64,000 nt of DNA from Candidatus Zixiibacteriota bacterium. GTDB lineage: Bacteria > Zixibacteria > MSB-5A5 > GN15 > PGXB01. Shown one piece after another: positions 41,822 through 50,764 of this stretch (within the stretch, counting starts at the first letter, position 1; each line of letters begins with the position of its first letter). A program made the translations under genes and the position numbers. The DNA is taken from positions 1 to 64,000 of the forward strand of contig JAPLUR010000126.1 in assembly GCA_026397505.1 (NCBI GenBank), in the 5' to 3' direction. A model generated the notes under the pieces. The model had not been told where the DNA came from, searched no databases, and saw nothing but the letters and a program-made list of their open reading frames with translations.

Positions 41822-42643
41822 TTATAATTTATCTCCGGTCATTTCCTGAAGTTGCCTGATTTTCCAGACCTCGGACACGAGCATCTCCATGCTGGCCAGA
41901 GGAAGCATGGTAGCCGAATCGCTCAACGCCTTGGCCGGCTCCGGATGCGTTTCGACAAAGAGACCATCGACCCCGATGGCCACCGCCGCCCGGGCAAAGG
42001 GAATGATGAATTCCGGCTGGCCGGAGGAGATCTTTCCGCCGCCGCCGGGAAGCTGCAGGGAATGGGTGGCATCAAAAATAACCGGATAGCCGAATTTCCG
42101 CATGATGAGAAGCGAGCGAAAATCGACTACCAGATTATGATAGCCGAATGAGGAGCCTCTTTCGGTCAGCATCACTTTTCCCGACTGAGCTTTGGCGGCA
42201 ATTTTATCCATATCCTCCGGGGCAAGGAACTGGCCCTTTTTGATATTGATCCATTTGCCGGTGGCGGCCGCCTGCCGCACCAGCTCCGTCTGGCGCGATA
42301 GAAACGCCGGAATCTGCAGGATATCAGCCACCTGTGCGGCCAGATTTATTTCGGGCGTTTCGTGAACATCGGTCAAAAGCGGCAGGCCGAACTCCTTCCC
42401 CACCTTTTGAAGAACGGTCAGACCAAAATCAATCCCCCGCCCGGCAAAAGAATCGCCCGAGAGACGATTCGCCTTGGCATACGATGACTTGAATATCAAA
42501 GGAATATCATACTTTTCCGAAAGCTCTTTTAGCTTATGCGCCACCCGGAAGCAGAGCTCTTCCGACTCGATAACGCAGGGGCCGGCAATCAGGAAAAGGG
42601 ATTTCCCATCGATTATGCTATCCACATTATTTCTTTTGGACAT
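41822..42643 (-). CDS. kdsA: Kdo-8-phosphate synthase
   Basis: A 273-residue TIM-barrel enzyme condensing arabinose-5-phosphate with phosphoenolpyruvate. Conserved segments: FLIAGPCVIESEEL, FKSSYAKANRLSGDSFAGRGIDFGL, LLTDVHE, DILQIPAFLSRQTELVRQAA, IFDATHSLQLPGGGG and GLFVETHPEPAKALSDS. A metal-ligand Cys at the start (PCVIE) suggests the metal-dependent class, but the remaining residues do not settle this. SD-like GGTGGAA precedes the ATG. Confidence 0.97.
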   Translation of the reverse strand: MSKRNNVDSIIDGKSLFLIAGPCVIESEELCFRVAHKLKELSEKYDIPLIFKSSYAKANRLSGDSFAGRGIDFGLTVLQKVGKEFGLPLLTDVHETPEINLAAQVADILQIPAFLSRQTELVRQAAATGKWINIKKGQFLAPEDMDKIAAKAQSGKVMLTERGSSFGYHNLVVDFRSLLIMRKFGYPVIFDATHSLQLPGGGGKISSGQPEFIIPFARAAVAIGVDGLFVETHPEPAKALSDSATMLPLASMEMLVSEVWKIRQLQEMTGDKL

Positions 42644-42662
42644 GAGTATTCCACCTTTCCCA

Positions 42663-43025
42663 TTAGAATTTCCGGAAATGCCATTTGATTATATCGCCGC
42701 CTCTGGTGACAAAGCGGTCTGAGGCGATCTGGCCAACGGTGTCGTTAACAGAATATATCCAGCCGTAATAATATCCCGATTCAAGGGAATCAATGGCTTT
42801 CACAAAGACTCCGGCCGGGCTATCCAGGTAGTCGACTTTATGATTGGCTCTCGTTATTTCGAAAACCGACTTGCCGGTTTGCCCTTTGAGAGAGATGATC
42901 AGGCTATCGGGCGAGGCAGTTGTATCGGCCCCGCTTTTTTCCCGGGGACCTGATTTCCCGGCACAACATATAATGATCGGAATTAGCAGAAGCATCGACA
43001 TGAAAATATTATAACGATGTCTCAA
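42663..43025 (-). CDS. Predicted lipoprotein with DUF4430-like domain
   Basis: A 120-residue exported protein. The TTG at 43025 is chosen because GGAGG lies 8 nt upstream, and it gives a signal peptide (basic MRHRYN, hydrophobic core, then ICC-AG), possibly lipid-modified on Cys. The mature domain (about 40-120) with VFVKAIDSLESGYYYGWIYSVND resembles DUF4430/transcobalamin C-terminal-like domains, which bind cobalamin or related ligands. It leads the kdsA operon, 20 bp before kdsA. Confidence 0.7.
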   Translation of the reverse strand: MRHRYNIFMSMLLLIPIIICCAGKSGPREKSGADTTASPDSLIISLKGQTGKSVFEITRANHKVDYLDSPAGVFVKAIDSLESGYYYGWIYSVNDTVGQIASDRFVTRGGDIIKWHFRKF

Positions 43026-43067
43026 CAAACAGACCTCCAAAGATAGTCTCTCAATCCGGCAGACTCA

Positions 43068-43096
43068 AAGATAGATTATCTGATTACCAATGTCAA
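43068..43096 (-). promoter_or_regulatory. Promoter of the kds operon
   Basis: TTGACA (-35) and TATCTT (-10), 17-bp spacing, minus strand. The leader is about 36 nt. Confidence 0.6.
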
Positions 43097-43212
43097 AGGT
43101 TAGAATTGCGGCTATTGTAAAAGAAACGGGACGCGAAACAAACTCGCCGAGCCAGCGTAAACTATTATCAGATGAACCTCATAATAAAAACAAAAATCAA
43201 AGAGAGTATAAA

Positions 43213-44301
43213 ATGGTAAAAAAAATTATCCTCATTGCCTTCGCCGTTATTGTCGTGGGGGCCGTTCTGTTTTTCGCCATTGACGGCTCCGCCAAGAAAA
43301 CAAATGATTTCAAAACGGTTAAAGTGGAAAAGGGCGCCATTATCGACAAAGCTTTGGCGGTCGGAAAAATCGAACCGGAAAGAGAAATATCGGTTAAGTC
43401 GAAAATTTCCGGAATTGTCAAAAAGATCTATGTCGATATCGGCGACTTGGTCAAAATAGGCGATCCTATAATTGATGTCGCTCCTGACCCCACCCCGATC
43501 GAATTCGCCGAGGCCAAACGTCAGGTGGAAATCTACGAAGTGGCTTTCGACAATTCCAAGCGCGAATTCGACCGCGTGCAGTCTCTCCGCGACAAGCAAT
43601 TAATCTCCAATCAGGAATATGAATCAAAGAAAGCCGGTTATGATGAAGCTGACTTACGCCTCAAGCTGGCCCGCGAAAAGCTCTCGTTGATTCAATCGGG
43701 ACAGACACAGATTGCCGATATCAAGGTCGATAATACTATCCGCTCGCCTATCAATGGCACGGTGCTGGCCAAGCTGGTCGAGGAGGGGGACCCGGTAGTG
43801 CCGCTGACCTCTTATCAGGCCGGAACCGACTTGATGTCGCTGGCTTATCTGGAAGACCTGATTTTTAAAGGAACGGTTGACGAGATCGATGTCGGGAAAT
43901 TGCGGGTCAACCTCCCGGTGGAAATCAAAATAGGAGCCATCCCGGGCGACACGATCAAGGGAATCCTCGACAAAATTTCGCCCAAGGCGCATAAAGAAGA
44001 GGGTTCCACCCTTTTTGATATTGAAATAAAGCTGACCGAAGTCGGCAAATCCTTCCTTCGAGCCGGTTACAGTGCCAACGCCAATATTATTATCAATAAA
44101 AAAGAGGATATCCTCCTGGTTCCGGAAAGGCTGCTGAAAATCAGCGACACTTCCTCAACCGTAGAGGTGCAGGATTCTGCCGGAATTATTAGTCCCAGAA
44201 ATGTCAAGACCGGCCTCTCGGATGGAATCAACATTGAGATTGTCGAGGGGTTGGCGGAAGGGGAATTGCTGGTGGAACGTCCTCCCAAGGAAATAAAGTA
44301 G
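43213..44301 (+). CDS. MacA-like periplasmic adaptor of an ABC efflux system
   Basis: A 362-residue membrane-fusion protein. The ATG at 43213 (MVKKIILIAFAVIVVGAVLFF) is chosen because it starts an uncleaved N-terminal anchor helix; 41 upstream codons add only polar sequence. A lipoyl-like half-motif (GKIEPEREISVKSKISGIVKKIYVDIGDLVKIGDPI), a coiled-coil hairpin (about 85-150) and the second lipoyl half (TIRSPINGTVLAKLVEEGDPV) are followed by beta-barrel and membrane-proximal domains. It feeds two permeases and an ATPase encoded next. The substrate is unknown; an outer-membrane TolC-like partner is not in the window. Confidence 0.92.
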   Translation: MVKKIILIAFAVIVVGAVLFFAIDGSAKKTNDFKTVKVEKGAIIDKALAVGKIEPEREISVKSKISGIVKKIYVDIGDLVKIGDPIIDVAPDPTPIEFAEAKRQVEIYEVAFDNSKREFDRVQSLRDKQLISNQEYESKKAGYDEADLRLKLAREKLSLIQSGQTQIADIKVDNTIRSPINGTVLAKLVEEGDPVVPLTSYQAGTDLMSLAYLEDLIFKGTVDEIDVGKLRVNLPVEIKIGAIPGDTIKGILDKISPKAHKEEGSTLFDIEIKLTEVGKSFLRAGYSANANIIINKKEDILLVPERLLKISDTSSTVEVQDSAGIISPRNVKTGLSDGINIEIVEGLAEGELLVERPPKEIK

Positions 44302-44316
44302 GGAAATGGCCTTTCG

Positions 44317-45552
44317 ATGATTCCTCTTCTTTCGGTAAAGCAATTCCTGCGCGACATGCGCAATCAGAAGCTTCGCACCTTTATGACCATGGGCGGAGTT
44401 CTATGGGGCACACTGGCGATAGTCCTTCTTTTCGGCTTCGGGAAAGGGATCCACAAACAACAAATGAAGTCCCAGCGCGGCCTGGGTGAAAATATCGCCA
44501 TCGTCTGGCCCAACATCACCTCAAAGCCATGGCAGGGCCTGCCCCGGGGCCGGAACATCAATTTCACCGAAGAGGATGTTGCCCTGATGAAATCCCGCAT
44601 CGGCAGCATCAATTATATTTCGCCGGAATATTCCAAGTGGGGCGTACGGCTTAAGTACGGTCGGAACGAAGTGATTCAGAATATAATCGGCGTGTGGCCG
44701 GAATTCGGTGAGATGCGCAACCTGATTCCCGATAGCGGCGGAAGATTTATCAACGCATATGATATCGGCTTGAAGCGAAGAGTAATTTTCATCGGTGATG
44801 AACTGAAAAAACAACTCTTTGGAACCGATGAGGCTATCGGGAAATATATTCTCGTCAACAATGTTCCTTTTCAGGTCATCGGCGTCCTCAAACCAAAAAA
44901 GCAGGACAGTTCCTACAGCGGCCGCGATAATAACAAAGGGGTTATTCCCTCCAGCACTTTCCAGGGGATGTACTCACGGCGGTATCTGAACGACTTTGTG
45001 GTGCAGCATAAAGAAACCAGCTCCATGCAAAGCGTGAAGGATGAAATATACACTCTGCTGGGAAATAAGTACCGCTTTGACCCTTCCGATAAGGAAGCAC
45101 TGTCGATTTGGGACACGACCGAAGGGATGAAGTTCCTGAGCACTTTCTTCTGGGCTTTCAGAATTTTTCTGATCGGCATCGGCGTGGCGACTCTCATTAC
45201 CGGCGGCATCGGGGTTTCCAATATCATGAATGTGGTACTGGAGGAGAGGACCAAGGAAATCGGGATCAAGATGGCGTTGGGGGCGAAAAAAGCGATGATA
45301 AAGCTGCAATTTGTTTTCGAGACGCTGCTCCTGACCACGGTCGGCGGGCTGGCCGGATATTTAATCGGTATCGGGATAATAAAGATAGTTCCACTTTTCA
45401 AGTTTGATGACTTCATAGGTATCCCCGAAGTTGATGTACTGGGGACGGCGGTAGCGGTGGGTGTGCTGGGCATAATCGGCCTGATCTCCGGATATTTCCC
45501 GGCCCGGCGGGCGGCCAATCTTCAACCGGTGCAGGCCCTGAAACTGTATTGA
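44317..45552 (+). CDS. MacB-like ABC permease, first copy
   Basis: A 411-residue membrane protein of the MacB/FtsX class: one N-terminal helix (about 20-45), a large periplasmic domain (MacB_PCD type, about 60-270) and three C-terminal helices (FtsX core, about 285-400: GGIGVSNIMNVVLEERTKEIGIKMALGAKK). It is a paralogue of the next gene (shared NQRGLGE/SQRGLGE and KEIGIKMA signatures). It has no fused ATPase, unlike E. coli MacB. It follows the adaptor by 15 bp. Confidence 0.93.
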   Translation: MIPLLSVKQFLRDMRNQKLRTFMTMGGVLWGTLAIVLLFGFGKGIHKQQMKSQRGLGENIAIVWPNITSKPWQGLPRGRNINFTEEDVALMKSRIGSINYISPEYSKWGVRLKYGRNEVIQNIIGVWPEFGEMRNLIPDSGGRFINAYDIGLKRRVIFIGDELKKQLFGTDEAIGKYILVNNVPFQVIGVLKPKKQDSSYSGRDNNKGVIPSSTFQGMYSRRYLNDFVVQHKETSSMQSVKDEIYTLLGNKYRFDPSDKEALSIWDTTEGMKFLSTFFWAFRIFLIGIGVATLITGGIGVSNIMNVVLEERTKEIGIKMALGAKKAMIKLQFVFETLLLTTVGGLAGYLIGIGIIKIVPLFKFDDFIGIPEVDVLGTAVAVGVLGIIGLISGYFPARRAANLQPVQALKLY

Positions 45553-45555
45553 GAT

Positions 45556-46803
45556 ATGAATCCAAAACTTCTATATAACGTTTTCATGCGCGATTTCCGC
45601 AAACAGAAAAAGCGGATGACGCTGACGATCCTGGCCATCGCCTGGGGATCGATATCGATCATGCTCCTGCTGGCTTTCGGTGAAGGGCTTAAGAGTCAGA
45701 TGCTGAATAACCAGCGCGGCCTTGGAGAAGGGATCTCAATAATGTGGGGCGGGCAAACCTCGATTCCATTTCAGGGATTAGGCAAGGGGCGGCCGATCCG
45801 TTTTACTTCCGATGATGTCGAGTATCTCCAGCGGCGCATGCCGGAATTGCGCCATGTTGCCGGTGAATATACGGCCTGGGGAACAAATATCAAATACAAA
45901 GATAAGATCTTCTCCGAACGTGTGACGGGTGTCTATCCCTGCTATGAAGACATCCGCACCCATTATCCGATGTCGGGCGGGCGATTTATCAATAATCTTG
46001 ACATGGAGCAGAAACGGCGAGTGGTTTTTCTGGGCGATGAATTGAAAACAAAACTGTTCGGCGCCGAAGATGCTGTCGGGAAGCAGGTGCTGATAAATTC
46101 CATTCCCTTCATGGTAATCGGAGTGATGCAAAAGAAGAACCAGATGTCCATGTATAACGGCCCGGATGCGGCTTGCGCCAGCATCCCGGCGACCACTTTT
46201 GCGGCCATTTATGGCTATCAATATTTCAGTCTCATGATATACCAGCCGAAAGACATCTCCACTTCTGCGGCGGTTGAAACCCGCGTTTACGAGGTGATGG
46301 GAGCCAAACATAAATTCGACCCGAAAGATGAACGGGCTCTTTCAATCTGGGATGTGGCCCAGGAGGCGCGTGAGTTCAGTAACATCATGATGGGAATCCA
46401 GATATTCCTGGGATTAATCGGCGGGATGTCGCTTCTTATCGCCGGAGTCGGTGTCGCCAATATCATGTATGTCTCGATTAAAGAACGGACACGCGAAATC
46501 GGCATCAAGATGGCTGTCGGCGCCAAGCGAAAGTACATTCTGATTCAGTTTCTGGTGGAATCGCTTTCCATCACGGCGGTCGGCGGCTTCTTCGGCATGT
46601 CGCTCAGTTACATACTGACCGAAGCATTCAAAAGAATACCGATTCAGAGCGACGTCCTCGATTTCATGGGCCGACCCACCGTCTCGGCGGAAATCGGTCT
46701 CATCGTCGTTGCCGTGCTCGGCGTCATCGGATTCGTCTCGGGGATTTTTCCGGCGGCCAAGGCGGCCTCGGTCAATCCGGTGGAATCGCTCCGCTATGAA
46801 TAG
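45556..46803 (+). CDS. MacB-like ABC permease, second copy
   Basis: A 415-residue paralogue of the preceding permease, with the same topology and the C-terminal signature GVANIMYVSIKERTREIGIKMAVGAKRK. Its start is 3 bp after the stop of the first copy. Two different half-permeases plus one separate ATPase suggest a heterodimeric transporter. This is inferred from the tandem arrangement. Confidence 0.93.
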   Translation: MNPKLLYNVFMRDFRKQKKRMTLTILAIAWGSISIMLLLAFGEGLKSQMLNNQRGLGEGISIMWGGQTSIPFQGLGKGRPIRFTSDDVEYLQRRMPELRHVAGEYTAWGTNIKYKDKIFSERVTGVYPCYEDIRTHYPMSGGRFINNLDMEQKRRVVFLGDELKTKLFGAEDAVGKQVLINSIPFMVIGVMQKKNQMSMYNGPDAACASIPATTFAAIYGYQYFSLMIYQPKDISTSAAVETRVYEVMGAKHKFDPKDERALSIWDVAQEAREFSNIMMGIQIFLGLIGGMSLLIAGVGVANIMYVSIKERTREIGIKMAVGAKRKYILIQFLVESLSITAVGGFFGMSLSYILTEAFKRIPIQSDVLDFMGRPTVSAEIGLIVVAVLGVIGFVSGIFPAAKAASVNPVESLRYE

Positions 46804-46828
46804 AAAATCAGATGACGAGGTTCAATTT

Positions 46829-47518
46829 ATGATACAAATGAAACTGCTGCGAAAGAAATATATAACCGGCAAGGTGGAATTCGAGGCGCTTAAGGGTATC
46901 GATCTCACCGTGGAGCGCAATGAATTTGTGTCCATCATGGGGCCTTCCGGCTCGGGGAAATCGACCCTCATGAATATCATGGGCTGCCTTGATGTCCCCA
47001 CGACGGGGGATTATCTGTTCGATGGGATCAATATCAGAACCCTTTCCTCGAACGCACTGGCGGAAATCAGAAATCAAAAGGTCGGATTTGTGTTCCAGTC
47101 TTTTAACCTTCTCCCCTACGCATCCGCCTTCGAGAACGTTGAAATTCCGCTTCTTTTCGCCGGCATGAAGGGGAAAGCACGCCGCGAGCGGGTGGTGGAG
47201 CTTCTGGCCAGTGTCGGCCTGGCCGATAAAATGGCCAACAAGCCGACCGAGATGTCGGGCGGCGAAATGCAGCGGGTGGCAATCGCCCGGGCGCTGGCCA
47301 ACAAACCGAATTTGATTCTGGCCGATGAGCCAACCGGCAACCTTGACAGCCTTTCCGGCGGCGAAATCATCAAGCTGTTTATGCGGCTCTGGGAAGAAGG
47401 GCATACCATTATTATCATCACCCATGACTCGAATATCGCCCGGCAGACGAAACGGACAATCCGGCTGAAAGACGGCCGAATCGATGACGGGAATGGAAAC
47501 GGCCATTCGGCGAAATAA
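46829..47518 (+). CDS. ABC transporter ATPase (LolD/MacB-type)
   Basis: A 229-residue ATPase of the lipoprotein/macrolide export class. Walker A GPSGSGKST near residue 39, Q-loop FVFQSFNLLPYASAFENVE, signature MSGGEMQRVAIARAL, Walker B LILADEPTGNLD and switch His IIITHD are all present. The ATG at 46829 (MIQMKLLRKKY) gives the family N-terminus; an earlier ATG at 46796 would overlap the permease stop by 8 nt. The permeases precede it directly. Confidence 0.93.
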   Translation: MIQMKLLRKKYITGKVEFEALKGIDLTVERNEFVSIMGPSGSGKSTLMNIMGCLDVPTTGDYLFDGINIRTLSSNALAEIRNQKVGFVFQSFNLLPYASAFENVEIPLLFAGMKGKARRERVVELLASVGLADKMANKPTEMSGGEMQRVAIARALANKPNLILADEPTGNLDSLSGGEIIKLFMRLWEEGHTIIIITHDSNIARQTKRTIRLKDGRIDDGNGNGHSAK

Positions 47519-47574
47519 TCAAGGAGTCAGCCGCTTCGGATTTTTTTGTTGATTCCCGGTCCTTTAATCTATAA

Positions 47575-48468
47575 ATGGTAGATATGGATTACGGAAAGCT
47601 ACTCAACCGCTCTTTCAGCATCAGTTGGGAATTCAAATTACTCTGGGTGCTCGGATTTTTCGCTTCATTTTTCGGCGGCAGCAGCATGTTTATCAGCCAG
47701 GAGCATCAGGCTAAAGTCGCCGGTGTGGTGAGCGATCATCCCTATCTCATTATGATCATCCTTATTTACGCTCTCCTTCTCGTTTTCTTCTTCTTGATTA
47801 TGCACCTTATTTGCGCCGCCGGCCTGACCGATGCCGTGGTGAAAGTGGAAAGGGAAGCCCGATGCAGTCTTAAGGAATCTTTCAAAGTGGGGGCGCACTA
47901 TTTCTGGAGTTTCGGCGGCTTGTGGCTCATTGCCCTGTTTACCATGATCGCCATTATTGCCCTTCTGGCCGTACCAGTGGCCGTTATATTTGCCGCCTCG
48001 GTAGTAGTCGGTTTCCTGATACTTGCTCTTGTCATCCCGATTTTTATGGTCGCCCTTTATGCGTTTACCTCTGTTTACGGCCTCTCTCAACGGGAGCTAA
48101 TCATCGGCGGCCGCGATATTGCCGATGCCATAATGGAGGGCTTTCATCTGTTTAAGGCGCATCCCGGCAAGAATCTGGTCGTTTTCCTGATATCGCTTGC
48201 GATAGGATTGATCCTCTTCACCCTGAATGCCATGCTGGTGCTGGTTTTTGCCCTGCCGCTGATTTTCGGAAGTTTCGGTTCGGCAACCACGGCGGTAATT
48301 CTTTTGATTGTTGAAGTTCCTGTTTTTATTTCCGTGGCCATCGTCGTCACCGGCTATTTCGGGGCGATGCTCAGCTCCTTTTTCACACTCTTTTATCTCG
48401 AATTGCGAAAGCTGACTCCATACCAGCCAATCGCAACAGTTCCGGTTCCGTCCGACCTCATTTCCTGA
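47575..48468 (+). CDS. Multi-pass membrane protein of unknown function
   Basis: A 297-residue protein with about six hydrophobic spans and a conserved-looking start (MDYGKLLNRSFSISWEFKLLWVLGFFASFFGG), followed by SLKESFKVGAHYFWSFGGLW. The layout resembles the DUF4013/glycerophosphoryl-diester-phosphodiesterase membrane-domain group often next to ABC genes, but I do not assign a family. No ribosome binding site is visible before the ATG at 47575; a later ATG three codons on is possible. It may be co-transcribed with the efflux operon 56 bp upstream. Confidence 0.65.
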   Translation: MVDMDYGKLLNRSFSISWEFKLLWVLGFFASFFGGSSMFISQEHQAKVAGVVSDHPYLIMIILIYALLLVFFFLIMHLICAAGLTDAVVKVEREARCSLKESFKVGAHYFWSFGGLWLIALFTMIAIIALLAVPVAVIFAASVVVGFLILALVIPIFMVALYAFTSVYGLSQRELIIGGRDIADAIMEGFHLFKAHPGKNLVVFLISLAIGLILFTLNAMLVLVFALPLIFGSFGSATTAVILLIVEVPVFISVAIVVTGYFGAMLSSFFTLFYLELRKLTPYQPIATVPVPSDLIS

Positions 48469-48521
48469 CTTCTGCATTTATCACTTGATTTTCAGGCTGA
48501 CTATCGCCAAATTCTATTGGT

Positions 48522-49619
48522 ATGCGAGTTATTTCTTTGCTTATTCCGCTTTTTCTCATAATCGGATTTGCTTCGGCTCAGGAGCCGTTAACAGAAGCGG
48601 CGCCGCTCTCCCCGAAAGATGTTGATTCGACACTGCCAATAGTCAGGTTTACCTCAGATAATTACTATCTGACAAAAGCATTTTATCCTGATTATGATCC
48701 GGGACGGTTTGAAATCGGTCAGGATATCATGATGACAGACTCAAAAGCCGGCCCCCTGGTGGCGATGTGGAGTGTTCTTGGGGATTCCATCATGACCGCT
48801 ATCAGCGACCTATCCGGTATCAGCTGGGTGGAGCCGGGAATCAAGGTGCATCTGCTGAAATACCTTCCGGTATCGCTTCTATATGAGCCAGCCGTCTTGC
48901 CGGTGGAAGGAATAAAGGAGGGAACGGCCATAATTGCCGCACCATCCGGTTTACATCAACTGCTGAAATTAATACAGGTGCTCTGCGGACGAAATCTTCT
49001 TCAAACAGATTGTCCCCGACTCGTGCAGCCGGAGGAATCGAAACATCCCTTGATGGAACCGGGGCCGTTCCGATTGGATATTATGGTCATGACACTGGCC
49101 GTCGCCTGCGCCGAAAAATTCATCCCGGCTGATACCCTCAGGGTTATCTTTGCCTCGGATGAATGGCGCCGCTATAATCCCGGCTGGGAAATTTACAGAA
49201 GCAACTTCAGACAGCAATGGAAACTCTCTGCCGAAAAGCCCCTGCTGGCCTATTTGGCCGAAGTGCCTCCCAATTCACCTTTGATTGAGGTCACGGCTCC
49301 ACTCGAAGAAGAAGCCGGGGCCACCGCACCCACGGGAGAGAAAAGTTCCGCGGTTGGAGTAGGCGGGCGCCTCGGTCTGACCGTGACGAAAGATCCGGAT
49401 GGACTGCTCAAGGTAATTTCCATCGATTCCACCAGGCTGGCGTTTATCGGCGGGCTCCGTATCGGAGATAAGATTCAGACCGTAAATGGGGAAAGAGTGA
49501 CCAATGCCCGCCAACTCACGGATAAAATGATTGAAGGGCTTGGCGCCACCGGCGTTTTTCTGGTGATTGTGAGAAACGGCGAAACAAAGGACCTCCTGAT
49601 TCGTTCCTCAAAAAAATAA
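48522..49619 (+). CDS. Exported protein with C-terminal PDZ domain
   Basis: A 365-residue exported protein; signal peptide MRVISLLIPLFLIIGFASA-Q. Residues 25-270 have no recognised domain. Residues about 280-362 form a PDZ domain (GGRLGLTVTKDPDGLLKVISI, FIGGLRIGDKIQTVNGERV, GVFLVIVRNGETKDLLI), of the kind that binds C-terminal peptides in periplasmic proteases. No protease catalytic triad is seen, so a scaffold or adaptor role is more likely. Confidence 0.78.
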   Translation: MRVISLLIPLFLIIGFASAQEPLTEAAPLSPKDVDSTLPIVRFTSDNYYLTKAFYPDYDPGRFEIGQDIMMTDSKAGPLVAMWSVLGDSIMTAISDLSGISWVEPGIKVHLLKYLPVSLLYEPAVLPVEGIKEGTAIIAAPSGLHQLLKLIQVLCGRNLLQTDCPRLVQPEESKHPLMEPGPFRLDIMVMTLAVACAEKFIPADTLRVIFASDEWRRYNPGWEIYRSNFRQQWKLSAEKPLLAYLAEVPPNSPLIEVTAPLEEEAGATAPTGEKSSAVGVGGRLGLTVTKDPDGLLKVISIDSTRLAFIGGLRIGDKIQTVNGERVTNARQLTDKMIEGLGATGVFLVIVRNGETKDLLIRSSKK

Positions 49620-49653
49620 TTTCAGCTTGCCGCCATCTGCCATGGACATTTTC

Positions 49654-49681
49654 TTGACAAATGACACCTCGCCGCTATATT
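49654..49681 (+). promoter_or_regulatory. Promoter of the terC-like gene
   Basis: TTGACA (-35) and TATATT (-10), 16-bp spacing. The predicted leader is about 34 nt, too short to hold a yybP-ykoY riboswitch, which often controls TerC-family genes elsewhere. Confidence 0.7.
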
Positions 49682-49721
49682 TCCAAAAATGATGAGAATC
49701 AGGAAGAGTAAATTTTAGCTT

Positions 49722-50717
49722 ATGATGCTTCTCGCCACAATTATTTCAAGCAAAATCATTCTCTGGGTCGGTTTCAATATTTTCATTCTGATTCTGCTGG
49801 CTATCGATTTGGGGATATTCCATCGCAAGGATCATGTCATTACGGTCAGAGAAGGACTTATCTGGAGCGGGATCTGGATTTTCGTTGCCCTGGCTTTTAA
49901 TCTTGTCGTCTATCTCTGGAAAGGGCATGACTCCGGCCTGCAGTTTCTGACCGGCTATCTCATAGAGCGGGCACTCAGCATCGATAATATTTTCGTATTT
50001 CTGGTCGTCTTTACCTATTTTCAGGTTCCTGGACGATATCAATACCGGGTCCTATTCTGGGGCATTCTGGGGGCGTTGATCCTGCGAGGTTTGTTCATTG
50101 TTCTCGGAACCATCCTTATCGCCAAGTTCCATTGGATACTGTATGTCTTCGGCGCCTTTCTGATCATCACGGCAATCAAACTTGCAATCGGGAAAGAGAA
50201 AGAAATTCAGCCGGAAAAGAATCCGCTTTTGAAACTGGTGCGTCGATTCCTGCCGATTACCGAAAATTATGAGAAAGGGCATTTTCTGGTACGCAGGAAA
50301 GGGAGAACCTACGGAACGCCTCTCTTGATCGTGCTGCTGGTTGTGGAATCCACCGATTTGGTCTTTGCACTTGATTCCATCCCGGCAATTTTCGCCATCA
50401 CGCTCGACCCGTTCATTGTCTACACTTCCAATGTTTTTGCCATTCTGGGGTTACGCGCCCTTTATTTTGCCATCGCCGGGCTGATGCAGCTTTTTTATTA
50501 TCTGAAGTACGCTCTGTCGGCGATTCTGGCTTTCGTAGGATTAAAAATGCTTTTCGCCGATATCATCAATATCTCATCCGCCCTCGCCCTGATTATCATC
50601 GCCGGAATTTTCGTGCTGGCCATCGTTCTTTCGCTGATATTCCGCCGCGGCGAACCGGCGAACAGCGCTCTTGACCGGCCGGCGGCTTCCATAGATAAAG
50701 CTCCCAAGAAAAATTGA
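49722..50717 (+). CDS. TerC-family membrane protein
   Basis: A 331-residue inner-membrane protein with eight or nine spans, of the TerC/Alx family linked to manganese export and metallation of exported proteins. Family signatures: FILILLAIDLGIFHR, ERALSIDNIFVFLVVFTYF, ESTDLVFALDSIPAIFAIT, VYTSNVFAILGLRALYFAI, with the conserved acidic residues (D in AIDLG, E and D in ERALSIDN, E and D in ESTDLVFALD). Its own promoter precedes it. Metal specificity is inferred from the family. Confidence 0.93.
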   Translation: MMLLATIISSKIILWVGFNIFILILLAIDLGIFHRKDHVITVREGLIWSGIWIFVALAFNLVVYLWKGHDSGLQFLTGYLIERALSIDNIFVFLVVFTYFQVPGRYQYRVLFWGILGALILRGLFIVLGTILIAKFHWILYVFGAFLIITAIKLAIGKEKEIQPEKNPLLKLVRRFLPITENYEKGHFLVRRKGRTYGTPLLIVLLVVESTDLVFALDSIPAIFAITLDPFIVYTSNVFAILGLRALYFAIAGLMQLFYYLKYALSAILAFVGLKMLFADIINISSALALIIIAGIFVLAIVLSLIFRRGEPANSALDRPAASIDKAPKKN

Positions 50718-50764
50718 AGGATTTGCCCCGGGAGGAATGGGGTGAGATCGCGAGCGCGGCTCTC

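Noticed and set aside
49620-49721. A yybP-ykoY manganese riboswitch before the terC-like gene
   Set aside because: The whole gap is 102 bp and the predicted leader about 34 nt, too short for that structure; no matching stems were seen.
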